49,419 nt of DNA from CAYMRB01 sp964392615 (GTDB lineage Bacteria > Planctomycetota > UBA8108): contig CAYMRB010000010.1 in assembly GCA_964392615.1 (NCBI GenBank), positions 1-49,419 of the forward strand. The letters are read 5' to 3'. Position 1 is the stretch's first letter. Each line of letters begins with the position of its first letter. Both the position numbers and the translations under genes were made by a program. Below the pieces are notes generated by a model. That model made no database searches. It was not told the origin of the DNA and saw nothing but the letters and a program-made list of their open reading frames with translations. Shown one piece after another: positions 19,453-29,732 of this stretch.

Positions 19453-19673
19453 CTTCGCGCTTTGCCGTTCTGCGGATGACGCCGCAGCGTCCCTCGGAGC
19501 CACGAGACGCATAAGTGAAGCGAAGCACCGCCGCGGTCCGCTCGACTGCTCCTCCGCCCCCGCCGCCTTTCTGATCGAACTCACGATTCCCGCTCGCGTC
19601 CATGCACTACTGAGTGCGGGAGCGATCCGGGCGGACCTTAAAGCTTGGCCCGCCGTTTCGCCGCACCTACAAT
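19453..19673 (+). promoter_or_regulatory. Intergenic region with small hairpin and operon promoter
   Basis: After the giant gene a small hairpin CTGCGG (19470-19475)/CCGCAG (19482-19487) lacks a T-run. A promoter follows: TTGGCC (19645-19650), a 17-bp spacer and TACAAT (19668-19673). The predicted start is near 19680, about 30 bp before the ATG at 19711, with the ribosome site GGGAGAG at 19700-19706. It would drive the long operon that follows. No other gene is visible here. Confidence 0.55.
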
Positions 19674-19710
19674 GCGAACTGTCCGCGAACCCCGAGTCAG
19701 GGAGAGCGCT

Positions 19711-21087
19711 ATGGAAGAACGCAATACCGTCCCCGACCCGCCCGCAACCGGGGCTGGCGGTGGCGCCCCGACGGATGCGCACGGCCATTCCGGCCGCCTG
19801 TACGGCGCATTGCGTGTCGTGCGCCGCCGGATGCTCCTCGCGCGGTTCTTGCGTGCGGTCACGTTCGATCTGGTCGTCTTCGGCTCGCTGTTCGCCATCG
19901 CTCTCTTCGCCGAGAAGCTCATGGCGTTCGGCCTCGATCCGTGGCTGCTGCTCGGCTGCTGCGTCGGCGCGAGCCTCGTGTTCAGCTCGGTGCGCACGCT
20001 CCTGCTGGGACGCGTCGGCGACCTGGAGGCCGCGGCGGAGACCGACGTCCGCCTCTCGCTCAAGGAGCGCGTATCGAGTGCGGTCTACCTGCACGAGAAT
20101 CCGCAGGATCGCGACAACCCGGATTGGGAGCGCCTGATCCTGCGCGATGGAGCGCGATCGCTCGAGCCATCGCGGATCAAGGAGCAGTTCCCGGTGAGCG
20201 TGTCGGCCCAAATCGGGTGGACGCTGCTTCCGGCGCTCGCGGCCGTCGCGCTGTGGCTGTGGATGCCCGGCCTGGACGTTCTCGGACTGCGCGTCGATCG
20301 CGAGGCCGAGGCCGAGGTGCGACGCGAGGTCGAGAAGGAGAAGAAATCCCTCCAAGACAAGCTCGACGAGATCGCGGCGGAGGCGAAGCGGGAGGACCTC
20401 CCCGATCTGCAGAAGCTCATCGACTCGATGCGCCAGCAGGTCGAGAACAAGAAGAAGGACGGCCAGGCGACGAAGAGGCCGAAAGAGGTCGGCGCCGGCG
20501 ATGCGAAGAAGCGCGAGCTCGTCAAGCTGACCCAGCGCGAGGATCTCCTCAAGCGCGCTCGCGACGCCGCGAAGTTCCAGAACGCGCGGAAGGCGCTCGA
20601 GCAGCTCTCCCGCACGCGTCTGAAGAACTCCGATCTGACGCGGAAGCTTCTCGACGCGCTCAAGAAGCGTGACCTGAAGCGCGCGCGCAAGGAACTCGAC
20701 GCGCTGAAGAACAAGATCGGCAAGCTCGCCAAGAAGGATCTCAAGCGCCTGACCAAGGAGGAGAAGGCCGAGCTTCAGAAGCTTGCGGCCGAGCTCGGCA
20801 AGCTCTCGGACAAGCTGAACTCGATGAAGGGGCTGTCGAAGGCGCTGAAGAACGCGGCCAGCGGCCTGAAGGCGAGCGATCTGTCCAAGGCGCTCCAGGG
20901 GATGAAGCTCTCGGATGAGGAGCTCGATCAGCTCGCGAAGCAGATGCAGGAGATGGATCTCGTCGAACGCTCCCTCGAGCTCGTCAAGCTGAGCAAGGAA
21001 CAGCTCTCGAAGCTCCAGAAGCACCACTGCCCGGACTGCGGCAAGCCGAAGCCCAACAAGCCGGGCCAGAAGCCCGGCGGCACGTGA
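19711..21087 (+). CDS. Membrane protein with long Lys/Glu coiled coil (probable 5' part of a split gene)
   Basis: A 458-residue protein. Two membrane helices lie near 50-70 and 77-97 and a third near 168-188. An AAAETDVRLSLKERVSSAV segment between the second and third is typical of membrane proteins in planctomycete MoxR/vWA operons. From about 197 to 445 it is a Lys/Glu/Leu-rich coiled coil with repeated KLSDELDQLAKQ-like heptads. A CPDCGKPKP pair of cysteines comes next, and then a Gly/Pro/Lys low-complexity tail begins. It stops at TGA 21085-21087, but the same frame continues after a second TGA (21109-21111) in the same Gly-rich style into the next coding segment. I suspect one ancestral gene; see findings. 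First gene of the operon; no enzymatic motif. Confidence 0.75.
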   Translation: MEERNTVPDPPATGAGGGAPTDAHGHSGRLYGALRVVRRRMLLARFLRAVTFDLVVFGSLFAIALFAEKLMAFGLDPWLLLGCCVGASLVFSSVRTLLLGRVGDLEAAAETDVRLSLKERVSSAVYLHENPQDRDNPDWERLILRDGARSLEPSRIKEQFPVSVSAQIGWTLLPALAAVALWLWMPGLDVLGLRVDREAEAEVRREVEKEKKSLQDKLDEIAAEAKREDLPDLQKLIDSMRQQVENKKKDGQATKRPKEVGAGDAKKRELVKLTQREDLLKRARDAAKFQNARKALEQLSRTRLKNSDLTRKLLDALKKRDLKRARKELDALKNKIGKLAKKDLKRLTKEEKAELQKLAAELGKLSDKLNSMKGLSKALKNAASGLKASDLSKALQGMKLSDEELDQLAKQMQEMDLVERSLELVKLSKEQLSKLQKHHCPDCGKPKPNKPGQKPGGT

Positions 21088-21159
21088 AAGGGCTCCGGCA
21101 AGGGAGGCTGACCCTCCCAAGGCCAGGGCCGCGGTCGCGGTCAAGGAGGAGGTCGAGGA

Positions 21160-21576
21160 TTGGCGGGCGTGGGACAGCGGACGGCACAAGGTCAGCAGGG
21201 CTCGATGAGTTCCGGCGGCGGCAAGGGCGGCGGGCCGCAAGGCGGTCAAGCCGACGGCGGCGGACCGGCGGCGCGACCGGAGGATGTCGATTTCGACCCG
21301 CTCAAGATCGGCGCCCGCAAGCTCGATCCGCGCGGTCAGATCATCAGCCAGCTCGAGGTCGAGGGCCCGTCCACTCCCGGCGAGTTCACGGCGCCGAAGA
21401 ACGCCGAGTTCCAGCGCATCGTCGCGGAGGTCTCCGAGGAGATCGACGATCAGCCGATTCCGGTCGAGTACAAGGACATCGTGCGGCGCTTCTACGGCGC
21501 GCTCGGCAAGGGCGCCGGCGGCGGCGCCGCGGAGGAAGGTGGCACCGCGGACGGCGGTTCGACGGAGGACGAGTGA
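21160..21576 (+). CDS. Small Gly-rich protein / C-terminal part of the split coiled-coil gene
   Basis: A 138-residue segment in the same reading frame as the gene ending at 21087. It starts with a Gly/Gln/Ser-rich stretch (GQQGSMSSGGGKGGGPQGG). A folded-looking module follows: FDPLKIGARKLDPRGQIISQ, then a VEGP region, then DDQPIPVEYKDIVRRFYGAL. From memory, this end module is usually the C-terminus of the long coiled-coil proteins in planctomycete vWA operons. If translated separately, TTG 21160 has a strong-looking ribosome site (AAGGAGGAGG, 21143-21152); ATG 21205 is the alternative. The purine-rich run may simply be Gly codons of the linker. The stop overlaps the next gene start as GTGA. 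Confidence 0.6.
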   Translation: MAGVGQRTAQGQQGSMSSGGGKGGGPQGGQADGGGPAARPEDVDFDPLKIGARKLDPRGQIISQLEVEGPSTPGEFTAPKNAEFQRIVAEVSEEIDDQPIPVEYKDIVRRFYGALGKGAGGGAAEEGGTADGGSTEDE

Positions 21577-22673
21577 TTCGGGGGCAACTCCAGTTCGTTC
21601 CGGCGCGGATAGCGGCGGGCGTGACGCTCGTCGTCGTGTCTGCCGCTCTCGCGTTGACAGAGTCGGGCTGCGGCGGCGCGAGCGCTGACGATGGCGCATT
21701 CGGCGCGCCGCCGGATCTCGTCGTCGGCGAGCTCGGCATCGGGCCGGCGCAGTTCAAGTTTCCGCGGTGCGTGACGATCGATCCGCGCTCCGGGCGGTTC
21801 TGGGTGGTCGATCGGACCGGTCGCATCCAGCTCTTCACGCCGGATGGCGAGCTCATCACGTCCTGGGAGACGCCCGAGCACGAGTTCGGCCAGCCGGTCG
21901 GGCTCGCGGTCGATCGCGACGGAACGCTTCTCGTCAGCGACAGCCACTACCACCGCGTCCTGCGCTATCGTCCCGACGGATCGGAGATCCTCGCTCGGTG
22001 GGGGAGCAAGGGCACCGGGCCGGGGCAGATCACGTTCGGACGCGACGTCGCCGTCGACGCGGCGGGCAACGTCTACGTCGGCGACTACGGCGGCATGAAC
22101 GACCGCGTGCAGAAGTTCTCTCCGGCGGGCGAGTTCCTGCTCGAGTGGGGGCGACAAGGGACCGGCGACGGCGAGTTTGACCGCGTGCAAGGCATGACGA
22201 TCGATCCGGGCACAGGACGCGGCGATCGCGAGACCGTGCTCGTCGCCGATTGCTGCAACCACCGCGTGCAGCGCTTCGATACCGCGGGGCGCTTCCTGGG
22301 AACCTTCGGCACGCTCGGCACCGCGCCGGGAGAATTGCGCTACCCATCGTCTGTCGCGGTTCTGGCCGACGGCTCGATTCTCGTCAGCGAGTGGGGCAAC
22401 AACCGCGTGCAGAAGTTCGACGCGAACGGACGCTCGATCGGCACGTGGGGACGGCCGGGGCGGAGCATCGGCGAGCTCGCCACGCCGTGGGACGTCGAGG
22501 TCGCTCCGACGAAAGGCGGCGAGCGTATCTTCGTTGTCGATTATGGCAACCATCGTCTCCAGGTGTTCGACGCGGCCGGCGCCTTCCGAGCCGTGGAGCG
22601 TGAAGTGACGTCGCGCGATGTGGTCGATCCGTCCGGCGCGATCGCATCCGTACGGAGCCTCGTCTGCGAATGA
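21573..22673 (+). CDS. NHL-repeat beta-propeller lipoprotein
   Basis: A 366-residue exported protein. A hydrophobic leader (VTLVVVSAALALTESGC) ends in a lipobox-like SGC, though the -3 position is not the usual Leu, so lipidation is probable but not certain. The body is about six NHL repeats with the recurring pattern P.G..vd.dG.vyV.D..n.RvQ.F....G, for example VLVADCCNHRVQRF, ILVSEWGNNRVQKF and IFVVDYGNHRLQVF. It should form a six-bladed propeller used for protein or ligand binding. Start GTG 21573 overlaps the upstream stop (GTGA), and its stop overlaps the next start (ATGA), so it is embedded in the operon. A propeller lipoprotein could be the extracytoplasmic sensor or substrate adaptor of the vWA/MoxR system; that is inference. 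Confidence 0.85.
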   Translation: MIRGQLQFVPARIAAGVTLVVVSAALALTESGCGGASADDGAFGAPPDLVVGELGIGPAQFKFPRCVTIDPRSGRFWVVDRTGRIQLFTPDGELITSWETPEHEFGQPVGLAVDRDGTLLVSDSHYHRVLRYRPDGSEILARWGSKGTGPGQITFGRDVAVDAAGNVYVGDYGGMNDRVQKFSPAGEFLLEWGRQGTGDGEFDRVQGMTIDPGTGRGDRETVLVADCCNHRVQRFDTAGRFLGTFGTLGTAPGELRYPSSVAVLADGSILVSEWGNNRVQKFDANGRSIGTWGRPGRSIGELATPWDVEVAPTKGGERIFVVDYGNHRLQVFDAAGAFRAVEREVTSRDVVDPSGAIASVRSLVCE

Positions 22674-25600
22674 CCGGCCTGTCGCTAGAGTTCGCCAGCA
22701 AGTGGTTCCTCTTCGGCCTTGTCCTCTTGCCGCTCGTGTATTGGCTGTCGCGACGCAGCCTTTCCGGTCTCGGCAGGGGGCGGCGTATCACGGCGGTCGT
22801 ACTGCGCACGCTCGCCGTGTTGCTCCTCGTGCTCGGCCTGGCGCGAACGCGCGTCTTCAAATCCGACGACAGTCTGTGCGTGTTCTTTGTCGCCGACCGC
22901 TCCTACAGCATCCTGCCGGAGCGCTGGGAGCTGATCCTCGAGGAGATCGCCTCCGCGCAACGCGATATGCGCAGCGTCGACGGCGATCGCGTCGGGTTGA
23001 TCCTGTTCGGCCGCGAGGCCGGCATCGAGGTCTCGGCGCAGGAGGGCGAGATCGACTTCGACAAGCTCGAGTTCCAGACGCTGATCCGTCCCGAGGCGAC
23101 CGACATCCAATCGGCGATCCGCCTGGCGGTCGCGGCGTTTCCTCAGGGCGTCGGCGGCAAGCGTCTCGTCCTGTTCACCGACGGCAACGAGAATCGCGGC
23201 GCCGTTCTCGAGGAAGTGCGCAGCGCGCGTTCCCTCGGCGTCACGGTCGACGTCGTGCCGGTCCGCTCCGCGCAGCCCGCGGAGATCTGGGTCGACAAGG
23301 TCGTCGTCGATCCGGAGGTGCAGGTCGGCCAGCCGTTCGATCTCGGCATCGTCGTCAGCTCGACCGAGGCGACGCGCGCGCGCATCCTGATCTACCAGAA
23401 CGACACGCTGATCGATCAGACCGGCGTCGTGCGCGATCTCGAGCCCGGCAAGAACCCGCTGACGGTTCGCGGCATCCGCCACGACGCGCCGGGTTTCTTC
23501 GACTTCGAGGTGCGCGTCGAGCCGCTCGATCGCAAGGCTGACCGCGTGACGCAAAACAACATGGGCAGCGCGTTCGTGTTGATCGCGGGCGAGCCGAAGG
23601 TCCTGCTGTGCCTGTCGAGCGCCGAGTTCGAGCAGGAGCAGCAACTCGAGGCGCCACTGCTCGCGGCGTTGGCCGACGAGAGGATCGGCGTGGACGTCGT
23701 CCCAGCAGAGCTGCTGCCGCGCGACGCGGGAGAGTATCTGAACTACGACGCGATCATCTTCTCCAACGTCGGCGCACACGAGCTCACCGAAGAGCGCATG
23801 AAGCTCCTCCATGGCCTCGTCGAGGGCGTCGGCCTCGGCTTCGTCATGATCGGTGGCCAGAACAGCTTCGGGGCGGGAGGCTATCAGGGCACTCCCATCG
23901 AGCGTCTGCTGCCGGTCGACATGGAGGTCAAGCAGAAGAAGATCCTGCCGAACGGCGCGCTGGCGGTCGTCGTCCACTCCTGCGAGCTCGGCAACGGCAA
24001 TTGGTGGGCGCGCAAGGTCGTGCAGAAAGCGATCCGCATCCTGTCGCCTCGCGACTACTGCGGCGTGCTCTACCACGACGACCTCGGCGGCGAGAAGTGG
24101 CTATTCCCCATGTGGCCGTGCTCGAAGAAGCAGATGATGCTCGGCCGGCTCAAGAACTTCAATCCGGGCGACATGATGTCGTTCCAGCAGATCTTCAAGC
24201 TGGCGCTGACCGGGCTCCAGGGCACGCCCGCATCGGTCAAGCACATGATCATCCTGTCGGACGGAGATCCGGGCGCGCCGAATCCTTCCGACGTCAAGCA
24301 GATCACGTCGGGCCGCAGTCCGGTGACGATCTCGACGATCTGCTACGGCGCTCATGGCGGCACGATTCCGCCGATCATGAGAGACCTCGCGAAGAAGGGG
24401 AAGGGCAAGTTCTATCACCTGCGCGATCCGAAGAAGCTGCCGGAGATCTTCATTCGCGAGGCGACGACGGTGCGCAAGTCGTTGATCTCGAACGATCCCT
24501 TCTTCCCGCAGGTCCTCGCTCACGGCGCGGTGCTGCAGGGGCTTCGCGACGAGAGGCTGCCGCAGCTGGGCGGCTACGTGCTGTCGACCGCGAAGCCACT
24601 CGCCGATGTGCTGATCGTGCGACCTCCGGTGCCGGAGGACCCGACGCAGGACCCGATCCTCGCGACGTGGAACTACGGCCTCGGCAAGTCCGTGGCCTTC
24701 ACGTCCGACGCGCGGCCGCACTGGGGCAAGCGCTGGACGGGGTGGGGCAGCTACCAGAAGTTCTGGTCGCAGCTCGTGCGCTGGGTGTCGCGTAGCCGCA
24801 GCCCGGTCGCCGGGCGCGTTACGCGTCAGATCCGCGGCGGGGAGGGCAAGATCATCTTCGACGCGATCAACGAGACGACCGGCGCGCTCGATTCGACGCT
24901 GCGCATCGAGGCGAAGGTGGTCTCGCCGGATCACGAGACTCGCGACGTCGTCGGGCGGCAAACGCGGCCCGGCCGCTACGAGTTCGACATCCCGGCCGAC
25001 GTCGAGGGAACGCACACCGTGACGCTCCAGTACGTCAAGGACGGACAGAAGAGCAGCTTCACCACGGGACTGACGGTGCCCTACTCGCCGGAGTTTCGCC
25101 ATCGCGATCCGAACGCGCCGCTCTTGCAGCGCATCGCGGATGCGAGCGACGGGCGCTACGTGGCGGGGCTCGCGAACGTCGGCGACGTCGATCTCTTCTC
25201 GCGCGACTTCCCGCGCTCCTGGGATGTCCAGGACATCTGGCGGGGGCTCCTGACGACGGCGCTTTTGCTGTTCTTCGCCGACATCGTGGTGCGCCGGGTG
25301 ATGATCGACTACCGCGGAGCGGTCGTGAAGGCCGCTGCGCTCGTCGCGCGCGTGCTGCCCGGTCGTCGCAAGCGAGACACCGCCGAGGACGTCGAGCTCG
25401 CGAATCTGCTGCGTCGCAAGCAAGAGATGCGCGACAAGCAGCGCGAACGCGCCGCGGCGTGGGAGCTGACCGCCGGCAGTGCGGGCGACGCGGGCGACGC
25501 CGACGACGCACCGAAGCTCGACGCTGCCTTCGACGCCAGCGCGGCGCCGTCGAGCGAATCCGCCGCCGACAAGCCGAAGCCGAAGAAAGCGAAGAAACCG

Positions 25601-25693
25601 GAGCCGGAGCCCGCGGAGGAGGGCGGCTACACGAGCCGTCTGCTCGCGGCGAAGCGGCGCGCTCTCGACAAGAGGCGCGGCGACGATAGATGA
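22670..25693 (+). CDS. Large membrane vWA protein with glutamine-amidotransferase-like domain
   Basis: A 1007-residue integral membrane protein. Two N-terminal helices (about 12-28 and 41-60) precede a von Willebrand factor A domain with MIDAS motif DRSYS (76-80) and LFTDGNENRG. The middle contains a class-I glutamine-amidotransferase-like fold marked by MIGGQNSFGAGGYQGTP and later RPHWGKRWTGWGSY. It appears to lack a catalytic triad and is probably structural. A third hydrophobic segment (IWRGLLTTALLLFFADIVV) lies near residue 865. The C-terminus is a charged tail ending GGYTSRLLAAKRRA, a short motif that recurs in planctomycete homologues. ATG overlaps the upstream stop as ATGA. As a metal-dependent adhesion-type domain beside MoxR it is a likely partner of that ATPase. 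Confidence 0.88.
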   Translation: MTGLSLEFASKWFLFGLVLLPLVYWLSRRSLSGLGRGRRITAVVLRTLAVLLLVLGLARTRVFKSDDSLCVFFVADRSYSILPERWELILEEIASAQRDMRSVDGDRVGLILFGREAGIEVSAQEGEIDFDKLEFQTLIRPEATDIQSAIRLAVAAFPQGVGGKRLVLFTDGNENRGAVLEEVRSARSLGVTVDVVPVRSAQPAEIWVDKVVVDPEVQVGQPFDLGIVVSSTEATRARILIYQNDTLIDQTGVVRDLEPGKNPLTVRGIRHDAPGFFDFEVRVEPLDRKADRVTQNNMGSAFVLIAGEPKVLLCLSSAEFEQEQQLEAPLLAALADERIGVDVVPAELLPRDAGEYLNYDAIIFSNVGAHELTEERMKLLHGLVEGVGLGFVMIGGQNSFGAGGYQGTPIERLLPVDMEVKQKKILPNGALAVVVHSCELGNGNWWARKVVQKAIRILSPRDYCGVLYHDDLGGEKWLFPMWPCSKKQMMLGRLKNFNPGDMMSFQQIFKLALTGLQGTPASVKHMIILSDGDPGAPNPSDVKQITSGRSPVTISTICYGAHGGTIPPIMRDLAKKGKGKFYHLRDPKKLPEIFIREATTVRKSLISNDPFFPQVLAHGAVLQGLRDERLPQLGGYVLSTAKPLADVLIVRPPVPEDPTQDPILATWNYGLGKSVAFTSDARPHWGKRWTGWGSYQKFWSQLVRWVSRSRSPVAGRVTRQIRGGEGKIIFDAINETTGALDSTLRIEAKVVSPDHETRDVVGRQTRPGRYEFDIPADVEGTHTVTLQYVKDGQKSSFTTGLTVPYSPEFRHRDPNAPLLQRIADASDGRYVAGLANVGDVDLFSRDFPRSWDVQDIWRGLLTTALLLFFADIVVRRVMIDYRGAVVKAAALVARVLPGRRKRDTAEDVELANLLRRKQEMRDKQRERAAAWELTAGSAGDAGDADDAPKLDAAFDASAAPSSESAADKPKPKKAKKPEPEPAEEGGYTSRLLAAKRRALDKRRGDDR

Positions 25694-25771
25694 TGACGGG
25701 ATCTACCGGGGCTCGCCGGAAGGCGAATCCTGCGAGTTTGAACCAGGGACGCTGATGCGACGGAAGATGCC

Positions 25772-26778
<1,007 letters not shown>

Positions 26779-26779
<1 letters not shown>

Positions 26780-27744
26780 TGGCGGTAGGAGAGTCGACTG
26801 GGAGTGGCCCGCGGCTCGGCGGTTCGCAGCGCGCCAGGTCGCAGCTTCTCGACGATGAGTTCATCGCGCGGATCGAGAAGCTCGAGCTGATCTCGCGCAA
26901 GGTCGTCTCCGGCCAGATCAAGGGTGAGCGACGCTCGAAGCGACGCGGCCACTCGACCGAGTTCGCCGACTACCGGCCGTATGTCGTCGGCGACGATCTG
27001 CGCTTCGTCGATTGGAACATCTACGGCCGCCTCGACCGCCTGTTCCTGAAGGTCTTCCTCGAGGAGGAGGACCTGCGACTGAATATCCTCGTCGACAGCA
27101 GCCGTTCGATGCGGTTCGGCGATCCCGACAAGCTCGACTACGCCAAGCGGCTCGCGGCGGCGATGGGCTACATCGGCCTGGTCAACCAGGACCGCGTGGA
27201 GATCGCACAGTTCGCGACGCGGCTCGCGCCGGTCTTCGGGCCAGCGCGCGGCCGACGCCAAACGCATCGCATGCTCGACACCCTCGGCCGCCTCGAACCG
27301 ATGGAAGAGCAAGGTACCGACCTCGCGACCTCGTGCCGCGACTTCACCGTCGGGTCGAACGGCGCCTCAGGAAGACGGGGTGGCGGCATTCTGCTCTTCA
27401 TCACCGACTTCTTCGATCGCAGCGGCTTCGAGACCGCGCTGCGGTATCTGCTCGCGACGAGCCGGTCGACCGAGATCTTCGTGTTCCACATCATGGCGCC
27501 GCAGGAGCTCGAACCCCGCCTGAGCGGTGACCTGCGTTTGGTGGACGTCGAGGACGGGCTGACGTCGGAAGTCACGATCAGCGCTCCGCTCCTGAAGCAG
27601 TACCGCAAGACGCTTGATGGGTTCCGAGCGGAGATCCAGCATTTCTGCTCGCAGCGGGGCTTGAACTACATCTTCACGTCGACCGAGGTTCCGTTCGACC
27701 AGCTCGTGCTCGGGTACCTTCGGCGCAGGGGGCTGCTCCGATGA
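26779..27744 (+). CDS. DUF58 domain protein (vWA-like)
   Basis: A 321-residue DUF58 protein. Conserved marks are the early YRPYVVGDDLRFVDWNIYGR block (about 65-84), followed by LVDSSRSM (104-111), which is the MIDAS-like DxSxS motif, and ILLFITDFFDR in the later Rossmann strand. No membrane segment is seen, so it acts in the cytoplasm or at the membrane face. DUF58 proteins are almost always next to MoxR and are regarded as its partners. Start GTG 26779 overlaps the moxR stop by one base, and its stop overlaps the next start (ATGA), so these three genes are coupled. Confidence 0.93.
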
Positions 27745-29678
27745 CGCCGGTCTGGTGGATTCTCGCGTTCGTCCCGGCTCTGATCGCACTCTACTTTCTG
27801 AAGCTCAAGCGCCAGGACGTGGCGATCTCGAGCACGTACCTGTGGAAGCGCAGCCTCGAGGATCTGCACGTCAACTCGCCGTTCCAGCGCCTGCGTCAGA
27901 GCCTCCTGTTCCTGCTCCAGCTCTTGACGCTTCTCCTCCTGATCGCAGCCGTATGGCAACCGCGTTGCGACAGCGTGCAACGCGGCGGGCGCAACCTGCT
28001 CGTCCTCATCGATCGCTCGGCGAGCATGAACGCGCGCGAGGAAGGCGGCACGCGGCTCGAGCTCGCTCGCAAGCGGGCGCTGGCGCTCGTCGAGGACATG
28101 GCCGCGTCGGATCGCATGGCGGTTCGCACGTTCGCCTCGCGTCTCGAGACGCTGCAGCCGTTGACAAACGACAAGGCGATTCTGCAGGCGAAGATCCGCG
28201 CGATCCAGCCGTCGTCGATGCCGACCGATATCTCGGACGCGTTGCGGGCCGTGTACTCGATCGCCGAGACGCTGGCGACGGTCGAGGTCTACGTGATCGG
28301 GGATGGCTGCTACGGCGAGCTGCAGGACGTCCCGGAGGAGGTCAAGCGTCTCGACCTGAAGTTCATCAACACCGCGAGTGCGCTCGACAATATCGGCATC
28401 ACCGAGGCCGACGTTCGGCGAACGCTCGGCCGGGAGAAGCGAACGGAGGTTTTCGCGCTCGTCGAGAACTTCTCGGCCGTGGCGCGGGATCTGACCGTGT
28501 CGTTGTTTCGCGACGACACTCTCGTACGCGCGAGGGAGATCCACGTTCCTCCGGCGGGTGGCACGCCGGTGATCTTCGACGCGTCGAACGTCGAGCCGGG
28601 GACCGTGCGCGTGGTCGTCGAGACGGAGGCGGACGGGCTTGCCGACGACGACGTAGCGTTCCTCGAGATCCCGGCGCCGAAGGACGTCGAGGTCTGGATC
28701 GTGTCGGAGGGGAACTTCGTCGTCGAGAGCGCGGTCAAGTACATCCCGCACGTCACGAGCCGGGTCGTGTCACTGGAGGAGTACCAGAAGGCTGTCAGCG
28801 CGGCTGAAGGCGACGGCGACGACGCGGAGGAGGACGCCGAGCTGGCGTCGGTCTTCATCTTCGATCGCGTCGCGCCGAAGGAGGTGCCGCCGGCCCCGGC
28901 GATTTTCATCGGCTGTCGACCGCCGGCGATCCCGCAGGGCGCGTCGGGCGGTTTGTTTCCGGTGCCGAAGATGATCGAACGTCCCCTCGTGATCGACAGC
29001 GATCTCGGCCACCCCGTGAACTACATGCTCGACTACGCGGACCTCGCGGTCAAGGAGAGCTGGGTATTCGAGCCGTCGGAGCGTCTGCATCCCCTGGTCG
29101 AAGCCGAGGATGGTGCGGTCATCGCGACGACTACGTATCGGCGTGCGGGGAAGTTCCCCATCCAGGCGCTGTTCGTCGGATTCGACGTTCTCGAGAGCAA
29201 TTGGCCGATCAACAATCCGTCGTTCCCGATCTTCTTCGTCAACGCGGTCAACTGGCTCGGTGCAGGGGAGAGCGAATCGCGGCCGCGCTGGCGAAGTGGC
29301 GAGATCCTCGTTCACCGCCTGGAGGACGAGAAGAGCGCTGCGATCGCCGCCGACCTGCTCGCGAAGGACCCTGCCGGCGGGCAGCAGCCCGCGGTTCTGG
29401 AGCGCGGTGGTGTCGTCGTTCTCGGAACTGCCGAGCGGACGGGAGTCTACCGATTGCTCGCAGCCGACGAGGAGCTGCGTCGTTTTTGCGTCTCGCTGCT
29501 GTCGGCTTCCGAGTCGAGACTGACGCCGCTCGAGGCGGTCGAGCTCGGTGACATCACGATTCGAACGGAGACACAGCTCGAGGACGAGGCGACCGATATC
29601 TGGATGTGGCTTGCCCTGGCCGGTCTGGGCATCATGCTGCTCGAATGGTACGTGTACAATCGGCGGATGTACGTTTGA
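27741..29678 (+). CDS. BatA-like vWA membrane protein
   Basis: A 645-residue membrane protein with the BatA N-terminal signature. This is a first helix WWILAFVPALIALYFL, an LKRQDVAISSTYLWK segment, and a second helix LLFLLQLLTLLLLIAAVW. A vWA domain follows with MIDAS DRSASM (91-96). A middle region of Ig-like and amidotransferase-like character leads to a C-terminal membrane helix (IWMWLALAGLGIMLLEWYV) and a short tail. Bat proteins form a membrane complex with MoxR and DUF58 partners in many bacteria and are linked to envelope or oxygen-stress tolerance; the role here is not shown by the sequence. Coupled to the DUF58 gene by an ATGA overlap. Confidence 0.92.
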   Translation: MTPVWWILAFVPALIALYFLKLKRQDVAISSTYLWKRSLEDLHVNSPFQRLRQSLLFLLQLLTLLLLIAAVWQPRCDSVQRGGRNLLVLIDRSASMNAREEGGTRLELARKRALALVEDMAASDRMAVRTFASRLETLQPLTNDKAILQAKIRAIQPSSMPTDISDALRAVYSIAETLATVEVYVIGDGCYGELQDVPEEVKRLDLKFINTASALDNIGITEADVRRTLGREKRTEVFALVENFSAVARDLTVSLFRDDTLVRAREIHVPPAGGTPVIFDASNVEPGTVRVVVETEADGLADDDVAFLEIPAPKDVEVWIVSEGNFVVESAVKYIPHVTSRVVSLEEYQKAVSAAEGDGDDAEEDAELASVFIFDRVAPKEVPPAPAIFIGCRPPAIPQGASGGLFPVPKMIERPLVIDSDLGHPVNYMLDYADLAVKESWVFEPSERLHPLVEAEDGAVIATTTYRRAGKFPIQALFVGFDVLESNWPINNPSFPIFFVNAVNWLGAGESESRPRWRSGEILVHRLEDEKSAAIAADLLAKDPAGGQQPAVLERGGVVVLGTAERTGVYRLLAADEELRRFCVSLLSASESRLTPLEAVELGDITIRTETQLEDEATDIWMWLALAGLGIMLLEWYVYNRRMYV

Positions 29679-29732
29679 CCGCTCGCTGAAGCGGATTCGA
29701 CGCGCATCCTGAGGCCGCGAGGAAGGGAGACG

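Noticed and set aside
21085..21111. UGA recoded as selenocysteine, tryptophan or glycine in this organism
   Set aside because: UGA ends many genes here at overlapping stop/start junctions (2117, 6606, 22671, 27742), so it is a normal stop; the two codons lie in a low-complexity linker, and no SECIS-like hairpin is evident.
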